DNA of 64,000 bases from an uncultured Campylobacter sp. (GTDB lineage: Bacteria; Campylobacterota; Campylobacteria; Campylobacterales; Campylobacteraceae). Made by a program: the position numbers and the translations under genes. Shown here in pieces: positions 18,011-27,491 of the stretch (positions within the stretch are counted from its first letter, which is position 1; each line of letters begins with the position of its first letter). The notes below the pieces were generated by a model that searched no databases, was not told the origin of the DNA, and was given only the letters and a program-made list of their open reading frames with translations. Where the stretch lies: the NCBI RefSeq assembly GCF_938030145.1, contig NZ_CALHGM010000008.1:111694-175693 (forward strand), in the 5' to 3' direction.

Positions 18011-19212
18011 ATCTCTTTCAAATATTTTTTTATATTTCTAGCGGCCTGGCGGATCCTGTTTTCGTTTTCGATAAAAGCGATCCGCACATAATCGTCTCCC
18101 GCCGCGCCAAAGCCAACGCCCGGACTTACGGCGACGCGCGCTTTGGTAAGAAGTTGCTTGGAAAACTCCATACTCCTTAGATGAGCCGCCGCTGGCGGCA
18201 ATTTCGCCCACGCAAACATCGACGCGCTAGGTTTAGCGATTACCCAGCCCGCATCCGCAAAAGCATCGATCAAAAAATTCCTACGCTTCTCATAGCTCGC
18301 GCGGATATCCTCTACGCACTCTTGCGGCCCGTCTAGCGCGATCGTTGCGGCTACTTGTATCGGCGTAAACATGCCGTAATCAAACCAAGATTTGATCTTT
18401 TTAAGCGCGGCGACGAGCTTTTTATTACCGCTAACAAAACCCACGCGCCAGCCCGCCATGTTGTAGGTTTTAGAGAGAGTGTATGCCTCGACTGCGACGT
18501 CTTTTGCGCCCTGAACCTCAAAGATCGAGGGCGTTTTGTAACCCTCAAAAGCGATCTCTGCGTAAGCGATATCGCTGATGATATAAAACCGCTCCTGTCG
18601 CGCCATCGCCACGAGCCGCTCGTAGAAGCTCTTTTGTACGACGACGGTGGTAGGGTTATGAGGGAAATTTACGATGACGTATTTTGGGCGCGGAATGCTC
18701 TCGTCGAAAGTTTTTTGCAGATCGATGAAAAATTTATTCTCGTTAAAATTTAAATTCTCATCATAGGCAAGCGGGATTTTAACGACGTTGCCGCCCGCGA
18801 TGATGAAGGCTTGAGTATGGATCGGATACGCGGGATCGGGCACCACTGCGACATCACCCGAATTTACGATCGCGCTAGTTAGATGCACGAAGCCTTCCTT
18901 AGAGCCCATCACGGCGACGATCTCACTTTCTGGGTCCAAGATCACGCCGTATTTGCGCTTGTACCAATTCGCGCACGCAAGTCGCAGTTTGTAGATACCT
19001 TGACTTACGGAGTAGCCGTGCGTCTTGTCCTTTTGCGCGCTTTCGCAAAGCTTGTCGATTATATGCTGCGGCGTCCTGCCGTCGGGATTGCCCATCGAAA
19101 AATCGATTATATCCTCGCCGGCTCTGCGCGCCGCCATTTTTATGGCATTGACCTCGGCAAAAACGTAATTGGGCAAACGCTCGATTTTTGAAAAACGGAT
19201 TTCGTCAAACAT
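18007..19212 (-). CDS. PLP-dependent aminotransferase (class I/II, DapL/AlaC-like)
   Basis: A fold-type I aminotransferase of 401 residues. The Schiff-base lysine lies in SKTYNMAGWR (247-256, Lys 248), with NFPHNPT near 182-188 and DPAYPIHT near 126-133. The N-terminal IDFSMGNPDG and the overall pattern fit the AlaC/LL-diaminopimelate aminotransferase-like subfamily. The substrate cannot be fixed from sequence. Being coupled to homoserine dehydrogenase, it may serve alanine, aspartate-family or diaminopimelate metabolism. An AGAGG site precedes ATG at 19212. Confidence 0.88.
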   Translation of the reverse strand: MFDEIRFSKIERLPNYVFAEVNAIKMAARRAGEDIIDFSMGNPDGRTPQHIIDKLCESAQKDKTHGYSVSQGIYKLRLACANWYKRKYGVILDPESEIVAVMGSKEGFVHLTSAIVNSGDVAVVPDPAYPIHTQAFIIAGGNVVKIPLAYDENLNFNENKFFIDLQKTFDESIPRPKYVIVNFPHNPTTVVVQKSFYERLVAMARQERFYIISDIAYAEIAFEGYKTPSIFEVQGAKDVAVEAYTLSKTYNMAGWRVGFVSGNKKLVAALKKIKSWFDYGMFTPIQVAATIALDGPQECVEDIRASYEKRRNFLIDAFADAGWVIAKPSASMFAWAKLPPAAAHLRSMEFSKQLLTKARVAVSPGVGFGAAGDDYVRIAFIENENRIRQAARNIKKYLKEI

Positions 19213-19701
19213 CTCAAACCTCTTATCTTAAAGTAATTTTCAAGCTTTATTTAAATTTAAAATTTTGCGCCTTAACGCCGCGATCTGCTCGCGCTGCACG
19301 GAGGCTAAAATTTCAAGCCTTAGCGTCGATGCGGCGGCGCTTTTTATATTGCTCGAGCAATTTAAACTTTTACCTCGCTAAAATTTTAAAACCGCGGGGG
19401 CATTGATTGTTTAAATTTAGAGCATCACGACCCTTTGCGGCGCTGTTTAAATTTACGTCCGATCAAAACGATAACGATTAAAGCTGCCGTTTTGCACGGC
19501 GCCGTGGACGACGCCTCTTAAATTTAACACTCAGGCGCCCACAACGCTTAAAATTTTATATACACCACTTGAAATTTTATCCAAGGCAGCGCATTTTAAA
19601 ACTCTTTAAATTTACGCTCCTAGGTTTAATTTAGGTCGCACTCGCCGCAGAAAGCCAAAATTTTACTCTCGGTGGCGGCAAAAGCCCTACGAGCGAGAGC
19701 T
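19213..19701. other. Gene-free interval, AAATTT-rich
   Basis: About 490 bases between two minus-strand genes. It contains many AAATTT and TTTAAA runs alternating with short GC-rich pieces. I see no credible ORF and no clear hairpin terminator. The promoter of the aminotransferase-hom operon should lie near 19213-19300 but no unambiguous -10 stands out. Confidence 0.5.
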
Positions 19702-20721
19702 TTACCACTTTTTGCCCTTGTTTAGGCGCAGAAACTCATCGGCTGAAATTTTAGTGATATTGCCATCTTTGACGTGGAATTTTTGAGTGTTTCTTTCGCT
19801 GAAAGTTACGTTGCCATCGGCTTTACCGAGCTCAAACATCCCGTGACCGGTAGAGATTAGTAGCTCCTCATCTCCTTGCGAAGCGACGACGTAAGGGGTA
19901 TTGATGACCATCTCGCGCTTCTTGCCACTTTTTAGATCGATAATGCCTATCCACATCTTACCGCGCGGGCTAAGCACGATATCTTTGCTGGGTGCGGGCG
20001 CGCTTTGCGTGGCGTTTTCATCGGTAGAATTTTCCTCAGTCTTAATGCTCGCGCGTTCGATCCTAATAGAGCGGTCCAGCGCGTTTAGCGAGCTTAAATT
20101 TTCATCCGCAGCAGCGGCTGCATTAATATCCGATTTTAGTGCGAATTTTTCATCTGTAGCGTTGTGCGAAACGACGTCGATACCGATGTTTTCAAGCTTT
20201 TTTTGAGTGTTATTTACGATTGGAGCGTCCGAGTAGGTGGTTTTGTTTTGTTCCCATAAAAGCGAGCCCAAAAATTCGCCGAAGCTTTTATAAAGTCCGA
20301 AATAAAAGATTGCGCCTATGATTAATACCATCGCAAGCAGCCACATAAGCCAACCGCTGCCGCTTTTGTTAGGGCTAACCCTTTGACCATAAACCTGCTC
20401 GACTTTAGCCTTTTTAACGGGCGCGAAGCTCGCTTTGGCGCTCTCAAACTCGCTAAGCCAGTCCGATAGATCCAGCCCGAACTCGCGCTCTAAAATTTTA
20501 ATATAGCCCCTAACGTTAAAATTCGCTAGCTTCTCGAAGTCTTTGTTGATGATGTATTCTAAATTTTGCGCGTCGATACGCGTCGTGCGCGCTATCTCGA
20601 TCAGATCCATAGATTTTAATTTATCCAGATCGCTATTTTTTGGCTGCTGTGTTTGCTCCAGCTTCTCGGTTTGTTCCGCCTGCTCGTCCGTATTATTTAA
20701 CTTCTCTTTTACTTCTTCCAT
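19702..20721 (-). CDS. RodZ-like membrane protein, single-span
   Basis: A 339-residue protein. It has an acidic, Gln-rich N-terminus, a cytoplasmic part of about 120 residues containing a helical segment (SMDLIEIARTTRIDAQNLEYIINKDF) like the degenerate helix-turn-helix of RodZ, one membrane helix near 125-146 (GWLMWLLAMVLIIGAIFYF), and a periplasmic tail that includes an Ala/Asn/Thr-rich linker and a compact C-terminal beta region. This layout resembles cell-shape factor RodZ, though similarity is only architectural. The same place in the C. jejuni map (near Cj0152c) is held by a membrane protein. Its 5' end overlaps the next gene by 29 bases. Confidence 0.65.
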   Translation of the reverse strand: MEEVKEKLNNTDEQAEQTEKLEQTQQPKNSDLDKLKSMDLIEIARTTRIDAQNLEYIINKDFEKLANFNVRGYIKILEREFGLDLSDWLSEFESAKASFAPVKKAKVEQVYGQRVSPNKSGSGWLMWLLAMVLIIGAIFYFGLYKSFGEFLGSLLWEQNKTTYSDAPIVNNTQKKLENIGIDVVSHNATDEKFALKSDINAAAAADENLSSLNALDRSIRIERASIKTEENSTDENATQSAPAPSKDIVLSPRGKMWIGIIDLKSGKKREMVINTPYVVASQGDEELLISTGHGMFELGKADGNVTFSERNTQKFHVKDGNITKISADEFLRLNKGKKW

Positions 20722-21394
20722 TTAAAATTCCATCGCATAGTATCGCAAATGCCGCGCTTACGTTAAGCGAGTCCCAGCCTTCGCGCATCTTTATCGATAC
20801 CGCGCAGTCGCATTTTTTAAGCGCCCTAGCAGGTATCCCCTCTTCTTCGTTCCCCATTACGAGTGCGTTTTTTGCGCCGAGCTTTAACTCCTTAAAGTTC
20901 GTCCCGTCCGCACTCGCGGCGTAAATTTCAAAGCCGCTTTGTTTAAGCTCGTTTAACACGCTAAGTCCGTCTGTAACCTTAACGACGTTTAGCTCATACG
21001 CCGCGCCCGAGCTTGCGCGCACTACGCCCGCCATATTTAGACTATTTGCGACGACGATCACGCTGTCCGCGCCCAAAGCATAGGCGCTACGCATTATCGC
21101 GCCGATGTTTCCGACGTCGGTAAGCCCGTAAAGGATCGGCACGAATTTATCGTCTTTGACGCTAGCTAGATCGCCGAAGCTAAACTCCTCCACCTCAGCC
21201 AAGAAGCCTTGATGGTTGCCGCTGCGAGCGAGGGCTTGAGCTTTTTTCGCATCGGCGCGCTCGATCTTTACACCGATCGCGGCGATCTTTTTAAAAATTT
21301 CTTTCTCGCACTCCTTAGCAAGGATGATGCGGATAAATTTCTGCGGATGCCGGTTTAAAAGGTGCAAAAACAGCTGCTTGCCGTAAATAATCAT
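20693..21394 (-). CDS. TrmH/RlmB-family RNA 2'-O-methyltransferase
   Basis: A 233-residue SPOUT methyltransferase with an N-terminal RNA-substrate-binding domain (KQLFLHLLNRHPQKFIRII) and a knotted catalytic domain. SPOUT motif 1 is GLTDVGNIGAIMRSAYALGAD, cut here only by naming its ends; motif 2 is VMGNEEEGI; motif 3 is SLNVSAAFAILCDG. It probably methylates a ribose in 23S rRNA (RlmB type), but tRNA cannot be excluded. It overlaps the RodZ-like gene by 29 bases and follows rsmI, forming an rRNA modification cluster. Confidence 0.88.
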   Translation of the reverse strand: MIIYGKQLFLHLLNRHPQKFIRIILAKECEKEIFKKIAAIGVKIERADAKKAQALARSGNHQGFLAEVEEFSFGDLASVKDDKFVPILYGLTDVGNIGAIMRSAYALGADSVIVVANSLNMAGVVRASSGAAYELNVVKVTDGLSVLNELKQSGFEIYAASADGTNFKELKLGAKNALVMGNEEEGIPARALKKCDCAVSIKMREGWDSLNVSAAFAILCDGILNGRSKREVK

Positions 21395-21429
21395 TTTGGG
21401 ATTTTAGCGAAAAACGGTTAAAATATGAC

Positions 21430-22245
21430 TTAGCGTATCAAATTTTTATATATTTCTTTGGCGGGTTCGCCGTTTATTTTTGAGAGTAGTTTTGCTTTTA
21501 TTTTCGGCGCGATCTCAAGCGAGAGAATATCTTCTTGCGTGATTTTTTCAAAGCTTTTCTCGCCTGCGCCGTCAATCACGACGCACCATTCGCCGTTTAA
21601 ATTTGCGCTTTTCAGCTCCAGCAAGAGCTCCGCGGCGCTACCGAAAAATTTGGTTTCAAATTTTTTAGTAGCTTCTTTGATCGCAAAAATTTTGCGCTGT
21701 GCGTCGATCCCCGCGATCTGCTCAATTAGCTTTATCACGCGCTTTGGAGATTCGTAAAGTACGCATGGATATGGACTTTGCATTAAATTTAGGATCTGAG
21801 CTTTGCGCTGCGCGCCGTCATTATTCAAAAAACCTAAAAAGCTAAATTCTTTCTGCACCAGCCCGCTTGCGGCGGCTGCGAGTAGCAGAGCGTTTGCGCC
21901 GCTAAGCACTTCGTAAGGCACGCCGCTTCGTTGCGCAAATTTAACGAGCGCAATTCCAGGATCGCTGATGCAGGGCATGCCGGCGTCGCTTACGTATGCG
22001 CAAGCTTTTTCGCGCAAAAGCGCCGGATCAAGGCCCGCGAAAAACTCCGCTTCATTGTGCGTGTGCAGAGAGTAAAACTGTAAAATTTTAAATGAAATTT
22101 GAAATTTATCGGATAATAAGTTTAGAAGTTTTTTTGAAACCCTCGTATCCTCGCAGATTAGGATTTCGCAGCTTTGCAATACCTCAAGCGCGCGGCTCGA
22201 GATATCGCTTAGATTTCCTATCGGCGTAGGAATGAGATATAGCAA
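21430..22245 (-). CDS. rsmI: 16S rRNA (cytidine-1402 2'-O)-methyltransferase RsmI
   Basis: A 271-residue tetrapyrrole-methylase-fold enzyme that methylates C1402 in the decoding centre. Visible motifs are LYLIPTPIGNLSDIS at the N-terminus, LICEDTRVSKKLL, YVSDAGMPCISDPG and VLSGANALLLA. The start is TTG at 22245, immediately after the rpmE stop, indicating translational coupling. The order rpmE-rsmI is shared with C. jejuni. Confidence 0.95.
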   Translation of the reverse strand: MLYLIPTPIGNLSDISSRALEVLQSCEILICEDTRVSKKLLNLLSDKFQISFKILQFYSLHTHNEAEFFAGLDPALLREKACAYVSDAGMPCISDPGIALVKFAQRSGVPYEVLSGANALLLAAAASGLVQKEFSFLGFLNNDGAQRKAQILNLMQSPYPCVLYESPKRVIKLIEQIAGIDAQRKIFAIKEATKKFETKFFGSAAELLLELKSANLNGEWCVVIDGAGEKSFEKITQEDILSLEIAPKIKAKLLSKINGEPAKEIYKNLIR

Positions 22246-22446
22246 CTATTTCATTCCGTATTTTTGCTTAAATTTCTCGACGCGGCCCGCGCTATCTACG
22301 ATCTTCTCGCTGCCGGTGAAAAACGGATGGCAATTAGAGCAGATATCGACGCGGATCTCGGCCTTGTTCGAGCGCGTTTTAAAAGTATTGCCGCAAGCGC
22401 AGGTAACGGTCGTTTCGACAAAGTTAGGATGGATATCTTTTTTCAT
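22246..22446 (-). CDS. rpmE: Ribosomal protein L31
   Basis: A 66-residue L31 with the four zinc cysteines: C16 and C18 (TCACGN) and C36 and C39 ([10 protein letters not shown]). This is the zinc-containing C+ form. A good AAGGA site lies six bases before ATG, and a clear -10 box is found about 35 bases upstream. It leads the rpmE-rsmI-TrmH-RodZ-like string on the minus strand. Confidence 0.97.
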   Translation of the reverse strand: MKKDIHPNFVETTVTCACGNTFKTRSNKAEIRVDICSNCHPFFTGSEKIVDSAGRVEKFKQKYGMK

Positions 22447-22480
22447 TTTTGATCCTTTTTGATGATTTTAAAAGGTTGCG

Positions 22481-22486
22481 ATTATA
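22481..22486 (-). promoter_or_regulatory. -10 box upstream of rpmE
   Basis: On the minus strand this reads TATAAT within TGTATAATC, 35 bases ahead of the rpmE ATG. A T-rich run lies upstream in place of a -35 hexamer, as is usual in Campylobacter. Confidence 0.65.
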
Positions 22487-22799
22487 CAACTTTTTTATCT
22501 AAAAAGCAAATTTAAAGGGTTTTTTAAAACTCTCGGCGAAGTGGGGAATTTTCTTCTCAAATATGCTTTTTGTATGCTTTTTAGACGCGAAATTTTAAAA
22601 TTTAGCCCGATTTGCTGGTAAAAATTTTGATTTACCGCGACCTGCGGCGGCGTGCAAAATACAGCGTGCAAAGATGCGCCGCGGCAAATACGCGTCGCGC
22701 GTCAAGCCGCAGATAAACATAGCGGATCGCGCAGAGCAAATTTTAAATTACAAATTTTAAAGCGCATGATCTTTTTAAATTTTAAAATTTGCCGAGCGC
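22487..22799. other. Gene-free interval between rsmE and rpmE
   Basis: About 310 bases with several TTTAAA/AAATTT runs and GC-rich islands (CGCGACCTGCGGCGGCG near 22640). It holds upstream elements of the rpmE promoter and probably the end of the rsmE transcript. No ORF or strong hairpin is convincing. Confidence 0.45.
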
Positions 22800-23456
22800 T
22801 TAAAACATCAGCTTCGCGCAAGTTGCGATCAGCGCGGTGTTTGAGCGCAAAATATAGGGGCTATTAAGCGCATAGGCGTTTTTAAATTTCTCCCTTTCGC
22901 GCAGCGAAAATCCGCCCTCAGGGCCGATGAAGGCGATCTCATCGCCGCCGAAAATGTCGATGTTCTTGCCGCCAAAATCGATCAGACTTACGTTTTCATA
23001 TCTTTGCGCTAGCTCGTCCGAGCCGCCCAAAACCTCGATCTGCATGATGGAATTTCGCCCGCATTGTTGAGATGAGTTGATCAAAATCCGCTCCATCCTC
23101 TGCGGATCGAGCCGCACGTTTTTCTGCGACAGATCGGCATAGACCAAAACAAGCCGCCAGACGCCCATCTCGTTTAGCGCAGGCAGGCTCTTTTCGATCA
23201 CGGCGCTCTCGACGACCGCCCAAGCGACGCAAAAATCGTGTGGCGGCGTAAAAACCGAGCTTTTAAAAACTAAATTCAGAGCTGCGCCCTTGCGCGAAAT
23301 TTCGGCGATCTCATATAGATAACTCGCCCCGTCCTTTAGATTTCGCACGTCTATGCGCTCGCCCGCCCTTGCTCGCCTCGCCTTTAGGTGCAAAAACTGA
23401 TCATTCTGCAAAATCAGGCTCTGTTCGCCTGCAAACTTATCGTAAAAATATACCAT
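22800..23456 (-). CDS. rsmE: 16S rRNA (uracil-1498 N3)-methyltransferase RsmE
   Basis: A 218-residue SPOUT enzyme with an N-terminal PUA-like region (MVYFYDKF, FLHLKARRARAGERIDV) and a knot with AFIGPEGGFSLREREKF and the late LRSNTALIATCAKLMF. It methylates U1498 of 16S rRNA. I start it at ATG 23456, which overlaps the upstream stop in a TGATG arrangement; the in-frame TTG one codon earlier is less likely. It is coupled to the small membrane protein gene upstream. Confidence 0.93.
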   Translation of the reverse strand: MVYFYDKFAGEQSLILQNDQFLHLKARRARAGERIDVRNLKDGASYLYEIAEISRKGAALNLVFKSSVFTPPHDFCVAWAVVESAVIEKSLPALNEMGVWRLVLVYADLSQKNVRLDPQRMERILINSSQQCGRNSIMQIEVLGGSDELAQRYENVSLIDFGGKNIDIFGGDEIAFIGPEGGFSLREREKFKNAYALNSPYILRSNTALIATCAKLMF

Positions 23457-23938
23457 CAAATAACGCTCGCTATCAAAATTATCGCTAAGTTTAGCCCCAA
23501 AATCACCCGCATTTTGCGCTGATACGGCGCAAAATTCTGGCTTAGATACGCGATTTTCAGCCGTTTGTACGATACCGCGCTAAGCGCGATCATCGCTAGC
23601 GATCCGACCGCCATAAAGTAAATTTTAAAGCTCAGATCAAAGCGCAGCACCGGCAGCATCACGCTTCCGCTAATTATCAGCGCCGCGAGAGTCGCATAAT
23701 AGATCGGCAAAAACAGCCTGATGCGCCTAAGAAATCTAAGCCCTGATCTACTCTTTTGCTTTAAATTTTTAGCTTGCGGCGCGGAGGCGGCGGAATTTAA
23801 AGCCTCTTTGCGCGGACAAAATTCTGCCGCCGCATCGATCTTAAGCTGGGTAAAAATCAGATAAATTATCGTTAAAATCGCCGCAGCTAGCGCGAAAAAT
23901 TTATGAAAACCCAGGGCGCTTTGATACAGATAATCCAT
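23456..23938 (-). CDS. Small four-helix membrane protein, function unknown
   Basis: About 160 residues with hydrophobic helices near 10-30, 75-97, 105-125 and 142-159. The arrangement resembles small integral membrane proteins found at this place in other Campylobacter. A basic, Ala/Ser/Lys-rich linker (about 33-70) between helix 1 and helix 2 looks expanded, like the low-complexity inserts elsewhere in the window. ATG at 23938 is preferred over GTG one codon upstream. It is directly coupled to rsmE. Confidence 0.7.
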   Translation of the reverse strand: MDYLYQSALGFHKFFALAAAILTIIYLIFTQLKIDAAAEFCPRKEALNSAASAPQAKNLKQKSRSGLRFLRRIRLFLPIYYATLAALIISGSVMLPVLRFDLSFKIYFMAVGSLAMIALSAVSYKRLKIAYLSQNFAPYQRKMRVILGLNLAIILIASVI

Positions 23939-24315
23939 CACTTCCGCCAGGGGGTTAAATTCGCAGGATAAAATTTTACGCGGCTAGAGCCGAAACGACC
24001 GAATTTTAACGCAAATTTTTTCGGCGCGAGATAAAGCAGACCTGCTCCGCGCCTTTGAAATTTTAAAAACCCTTCAAAGCGACCGCAGCTATTTATTGCG
24101 CCAAAATTTACCGCGTGCGCGTTCAACCCCGATTTCGCGCCGTATCTCTCGCGCCAAGAATGAAATTTCGCAGATAGAGCTTTATAGAATTTAAAATTTC
24201 TCTGCGCAGATCGCACGGACAAAAATGACGCTAAAATCGCGCTCGCACGCCGCATACAAACTACGCAAATTTTAAAAATTTTCAAATTTAGCCGCCGATT
24301 TTTCAACGCTCCGTC
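23939..24315. other. Interval with only a doubtful ORF
   Basis: A TTG-started frame of 122 codons (23938-24306, minus) is open, but its product is Arg/Lys/Phe-rich with no domain. That is what random translation of AAATTT-rich DNA gives. I treat the stretch as non-coding. No terminator is obvious. Confidence 0.45.
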
Positions 24316-24537
24316 CTATTCGGTCACCGGAAGAGGCGGCATATCGGCATTTATATCGACTTTAGGCTCGCTAGGCGCGATAGGCACGTCCTTCGGCACC
24401 TCGCTATCTACCGGCGGCTTTTGCAAGGTGTCCTTTTTCTCATCGTTGCAACCGCCCAAGGCAAGCGCGCAGGCAAAGATCGCGCACGCGGCAAAAACGC
24501 GCACGAACCCCGCGCCAAATTTAAAGAAATTTCTCAT
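24316..24537 (-). CDS. Small Pro-rich lipoprotein
   Basis: A 73-residue lipoprotein: signal RVFAACAIFACALALGGC with the modified Cys near 31, then a short acidic Pro-rich tail (PPVDSEVPKDVPIAPSEP). The start is ATG at 24537, which overlaps the queD stop (TGATG) and has AAGGA nine bases upstream. The longer frame starting at 24606 lies inside queD and is rejected. The function is unknown. A lipoprotein occupies this place in C. jejuni as well. Confidence 0.72.
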   Translation of the reverse strand: MRNFFKFGAGFVRVFAACAIFACALALGGCNDEKKDTLQKPPVDSEVPKDVPIAPSEPKVDINADMPPLPVTE

Positions 24538-25118
24538 CAGCAGTCCTTTGGATAGATGATTTTTTCGCCGCGCAGTAGCTTTTGCCAAAGCTCCGGCTGC
24601 CTCCACTCCTCGCGCACGGCGGGCGAGAATTCTATCTCATCCAGCGCGATCTCGCCCATCTGCGCGTTATAGGCATCCTCACGGAAGCACTGTGCGTAGC
24701 CGGTGGCCGTTTCGTGCACGATGACGCTGTGAAGCTTTACTTCGCGCTCGCCGTTTTGCATCTGAGTTAGGCTCAAAAGTCGGTCGATTAGAACGAAAAA
24801 AATTCTACAAAACTGTTCCGCGCTCGGATTTAGCGGTATCTGCACCCAGCGCGCGCTGTGTTTTTTCAGATCCGCGATGTAGCTGGCATCATCGCGCGCG
24901 TAGATCGTCGTGGCGTGATCGAAACTATCGATAAGCTCGCGGATACCGAGCTTCATATAGCCAAAGTCGTAAACCATCCCCGCTTCATCCAAAAAATTTG
25001 AGCTAAGCAAAATTTCGCATCTGTAGGAGTGGCCGTGAATGCTCGTGCGGCACCGCTTCGAGCCGCACAGGCGCACGATGTGAGCGTTTTCGAATTCGTA
25101 TAATTTCCTGATTATCAT
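24537..25118 (-). CDS. queD: 6-carboxy-5,6,7,8-tetrahydropterin synthase QueD
   Basis: Second enzyme of queuosine/7-deazaguanine synthesis, converting dihydroneopterin triphosphate to carboxytetrahydropterin. Zinc ligands are seen in FENAHIV and SIHGHSYRCEI, and a catalytic Cys in RLCGSKRC. I start at ATG 25118: AAGGA lies six bases upstream and the ATGA overlaps the queE stop. The seven extra residues of the longer frame lack support. Together with queE it makes the preQ0 precursor. Confidence 0.92.
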   Translation of the reverse strand: MIIRKLYEFENAHIVRLCGSKRCRTSIHGHSYRCEILLSSNFLDEAGMVYDFGYMKLGIRELIDSFDHATTIYARDDASYIADLKKHSARWVQIPLNPSAEQFCRIFFVLIDRLLSLTQMQNGEREVKLHSVIVHETATGYAQCFREDAYNAQMGEIALDEIEFSPAVREEWRQPELWQKLLRGEKIIYPKDC

Positions 25119-26080
25119 ACCCCGTCCTTCTCGCCCCAAATTCTAATATGCAGGCGATCAGAGTAATTATATCCGTTTTTTAGGCAAAAATCCACGCAAA
25201 ATTGCGCGCCGTTTTCCAGCTCGCGACGATCTGTGCCGCGCGGCATGCAATAAACCTCGCTCTCGCACGCCGCTAAAATTTCTCTGATCTCGGGCTGCGC
25301 GTCAAACTCGGGCGAGACAACGAACTTGTAAAAGCTATCTTTTGCGTTTTGCTTTAAGCTTCGCAGCGCGGCGAAGTTTAACCTGCGTTCGCGCGGCTCG
25401 GCGGAGTTTGAAAGCTTAGGCGAGACCGCAAAGACGCAGCTTTTGTAGGCGGGAAATTTTTCAAAATCCACGAAAATCGTGCCGTTGGTTTCGAAGTGCA
25501 CCGCGTGTCTGCACGCGAGCAGCTCGCAGACGAACTCGTAAAATAGCACCTCTTTATAGTGCAGTAGCGGCTCGCCGCCAGTGATAACGATGATGGGCTT
25601 TTGATAAAGCTTAGCGCTCTGCGGCGAGGCGGAGCTTTGCGACTTTAAATTTGAGGAATTTTTCGCCGCGGAATTTAAAGAATTTTCACTTGTTAAATTT
25701 AAAGAATTTTCTGCGCTCTTGCCTGGGCGGAGAAGTGTTTGCGCGGCGGCGGAATTTAACGTATCGCTTTCAGAAAAAGGCTCGGCGTCGCAAAAACCTA
25801 GCGCAGAGCACACGGGTGCGGAACAGGACGGATCTGATAAATTTGGAATTTTATTCAAAAGCTGCGCTAAATTTAAAATTTCTTCGTGTTCGAAGTGGTT
25901 TGCAAACACCGCGCGGATCGTATCGCAACCGCGCAAGATCTCGCCGGTCTTTGGCGAAATGCGCTCGCCGCCGAAGCCCTCGCAGCGCAGATTGCAGCCC
26001 GCAAAGCGAAAGAAATATGCGAGCCTGCCCGCATACTTGCCCTCGCCCTGGATACTTAAAAAGCTCTCTACGAGCCTCAT
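25115..26080 (-). CDS. queE: 7-carboxy-7-deazaguanine synthase QueE with internal low-complexity insert
   Basis: Radical SAM enzyme of queuosine synthesis. The N-terminus [17 protein letters not shown] and [10 protein letters not shown] carry the cluster region; the third ligand is probably Cys 52 in [10 protein letters not shown], the wide spacing I associate with the epsilon-type enzyme. The GGEPLL motif follows near 168-173. Between about 77 and 158 sits an insert rich in Ser, Asn and Ala ([19 protein letters not shown]) encoded by GAATTT/AAATTT repeats. This lengthens the protein to 321 residues where about 240-250 is usual. It overlaps both queD and moaA by four bases. Confidence 0.9.
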   Translation of the reverse strand: MRLVESFLSIQGEGKYAGRLAYFFRFAGCNLRCEGFGGERISPKTGEILRGCDTIRAVFANHFEHEEILNLAQLLNKIPNLSDPSCSAPVCSALGFCDAEPFSESDTLNSAAAQTLLRPGKSAENSLNLTSENSLNSAAKNSSNLKSQSSASPQSAKLYQKPIIVITGGEPLLHYKEVLFYEFVCELLACRHAVHFETNGTIFVDFEKFPAYKSCVFAVSPKLSNSAEPRERRLNFAALRSLKQNAKDSFYKFVVSPEFDAQPEIREILAACESEVYCMPRGTDRRELENGAQFCVDFCLKNGYNYSDRLHIRIWGEKDGV

Positions 26081-27042
26081 CCGCCCGTCTCGTAAAATGC
26101 GCGGCTTGAAATTTCATTCGAAGCGTCCGTTTGCCAGCGATTTTTTTCGGGCTTATTCGCTAAAATTTTAGCCAAAATTTCGGCGGCTGCGGCGATGTCG
26201 CCCTCTTTGACCGCCTTTTTGATACTTAGCGCATCCTCGAAGTAAAGACACGGGATCAAAAGCCCCTCGGCGCTTAGTCTGATGCGGTTGCAACTCTCGC
26301 AAAAATCGTGCTTGTGCGGATCGATGATACCGAAGGTGTAGCCGTCCCCGAGCGCGTAAAGCGACGCGGGCGAGCTTTGCGATTTCGGCAGAGCGGTAAA
26401 GATAAATTTACGCCTTAAAATATCTAAAATTTCATTTGATTTTAATCCCGCAAGATCGCCGGCATGGGTGTTTTCCATAAATTCTATAAAGCGGATCTGA
26501 CAATCCTTCTCGCGGGCAAATTCCAGCAAATAAATAAGCTCGTCGTCGTTGATCCCTTTTAGAGCGACGGTGTTTAGCTTGACTTTTAGTCCCGCTTCAA
26601 GTGCGGCGTCAAGGCCCTCCAGGACGTTATAAAGCACGCCGCGCTGAGCTATAAATTTAGCTCGCTCCGGTCGCAGCGAGTCAAGCGACATATTAATTCG
26701 CTTTAGCCCGGCGTCTTTCAGGGCGCGCGCGTAGTTTTTGAGATAATATCCGTTGGTAGTAAGCGCAAGATCGATACCCGGAGCGTAATCCGCGATCATC
26801 TTTATAAAATCCTCGATCCCCTTTCGCACCAGCGGTTCGCCGCCGGTGATACGGATCTTTTTTACGCCGCCGTCAATCGCAACTTTGACGAATAAAAACA
26901 TCTCCTCAAAGCTTAAAATATTCTCTCGCGGCACCCAATTAAACGGCGTAGCAGGCATGCAATATCTGCATCTGAAATTACACCGCTGCGTAACCGAAAT
27001 GCGCAAATAATCGATCGTTCGTCCAAATTTATCAATTAGCAT
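26077..27042 (-). CDS. moaA: GTP 3',8-cyclase MoaA
   Basis: Radical SAM enzyme that starts molybdenum cofactor synthesis from GTP. After start correction it has 321 residues with CNFRCRYC (Cys 21, 25, 28), [11 protein letters not shown] and the C-terminal second cluster [10 protein letters not shown] with a later Cys in IPCLYF. ATG at 27042 has AAGG six bases upstream; the upstream ATG at 27060 lacks one. It ends overlapping queE. Its presence fits the molybdate transporter in the same window. Confidence 0.94.
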   Translation of the reverse strand: MLIDKFGRTIDYLRISVTQRCNFRCRYCMPATPFNWVPRENILSFEEMFLFVKVAIDGGVKKIRITGGEPLVRKGIEDFIKMIADYAPGIDLALTTNGYYLKNYARALKDAGLKRINMSLDSLRPERAKFIAQRGVLYNVLEGLDAALEAGLKVKLNTVALKGINDDELIYLLEFAREKDCQIRFIEFMENTHAGDLAGLKSNEILDILRRKFIFTALPKSQSSPASLYALGDGYTFGIIDPHKHDFCESCNRIRLSAEGLLIPCLYFEDALSIKKAVKEGDIAAAAEILAKILANKPEKNRWQTDASNEISSRAFYETGG

Positions 27043-27122
27043 ATTTTGCCTTAATATCAATTTGCGGCGATTATATAAAAAACAAAGCGATTTTGCAAAA
27101 TTTTATTTTTATATTGCTCTGG

Positions 27123-27482
27123 CTATTTTCTTACCGAGCCGATGAGCTCTTTAAGCTGATCTAGTAGCGGTCTGATCTGCTTTTCTACCCGCTCGTCGAT
27201 CATCGTAGGCACTACATCTAGTCTCTGCTCTATCGTCTCGTCGATCACGTCTGCAATCGCGTTTATATCGATATTTGGAGCGACTTTACCGCCCGAATCG
27301 ATCATCTCTTTTAGCTCCTCGACCTTCTTTTTAAGCAGATAGTTTTCCTGCATAGCGTCAGTCAGCACCTGATCGAAGCGTTCGAATTTTTTATCCGCTT
27401 GCTTATCCTTAAAATATATGACGAAAAACATCAAAAATATAACGACGCAGAGTCCTAAAATGATGAGAGTGTTAAGATCCAT
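27123..27482 (-). CDS. Membrane-anchored coiled-coil protein, unknown
   Basis: A 119-residue protein with one N-terminal membrane helix (LIILGLCVVIFLMFFVIYF, about 5-23) followed by a charged heptad-like helix (ENYLLKKKVEELKEMID) and a second amphipathic half (VIDETIEQRLD, KQIRPLLDQLKELIG). No known domain. It lies 10 bases downstream of mqnP and is probably co-transcribed with it. Confidence 0.72.
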   Translation of the reverse strand: MDLNTLIILGLCVVIFLMFFVIYFKDKQADKKFERFDQVLTDAMQENYLLKKKVEELKEMIDSGGKVAPNIDINAIADVIDETIEQRLDVVPTMIDERVEKQIRPLLDQLKELIGSVRK

Positions 27483-27491
27483 AGGGGTTCC

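Noticed and set aside
23938..24306. 122-codon minus-strand frame coupled to the small membrane protein gene
   Set aside because: TTG start with poor spacing; Arg/Lys/Phe-rich product typical of translating AAATTT-rich spacer; no domain.
25651..26171. Plus-strand frames opposite queE and moaA
   Set aside because: Arg-rich shadow products of coding DNA on the other strand, enhanced by the queE repeat insert.
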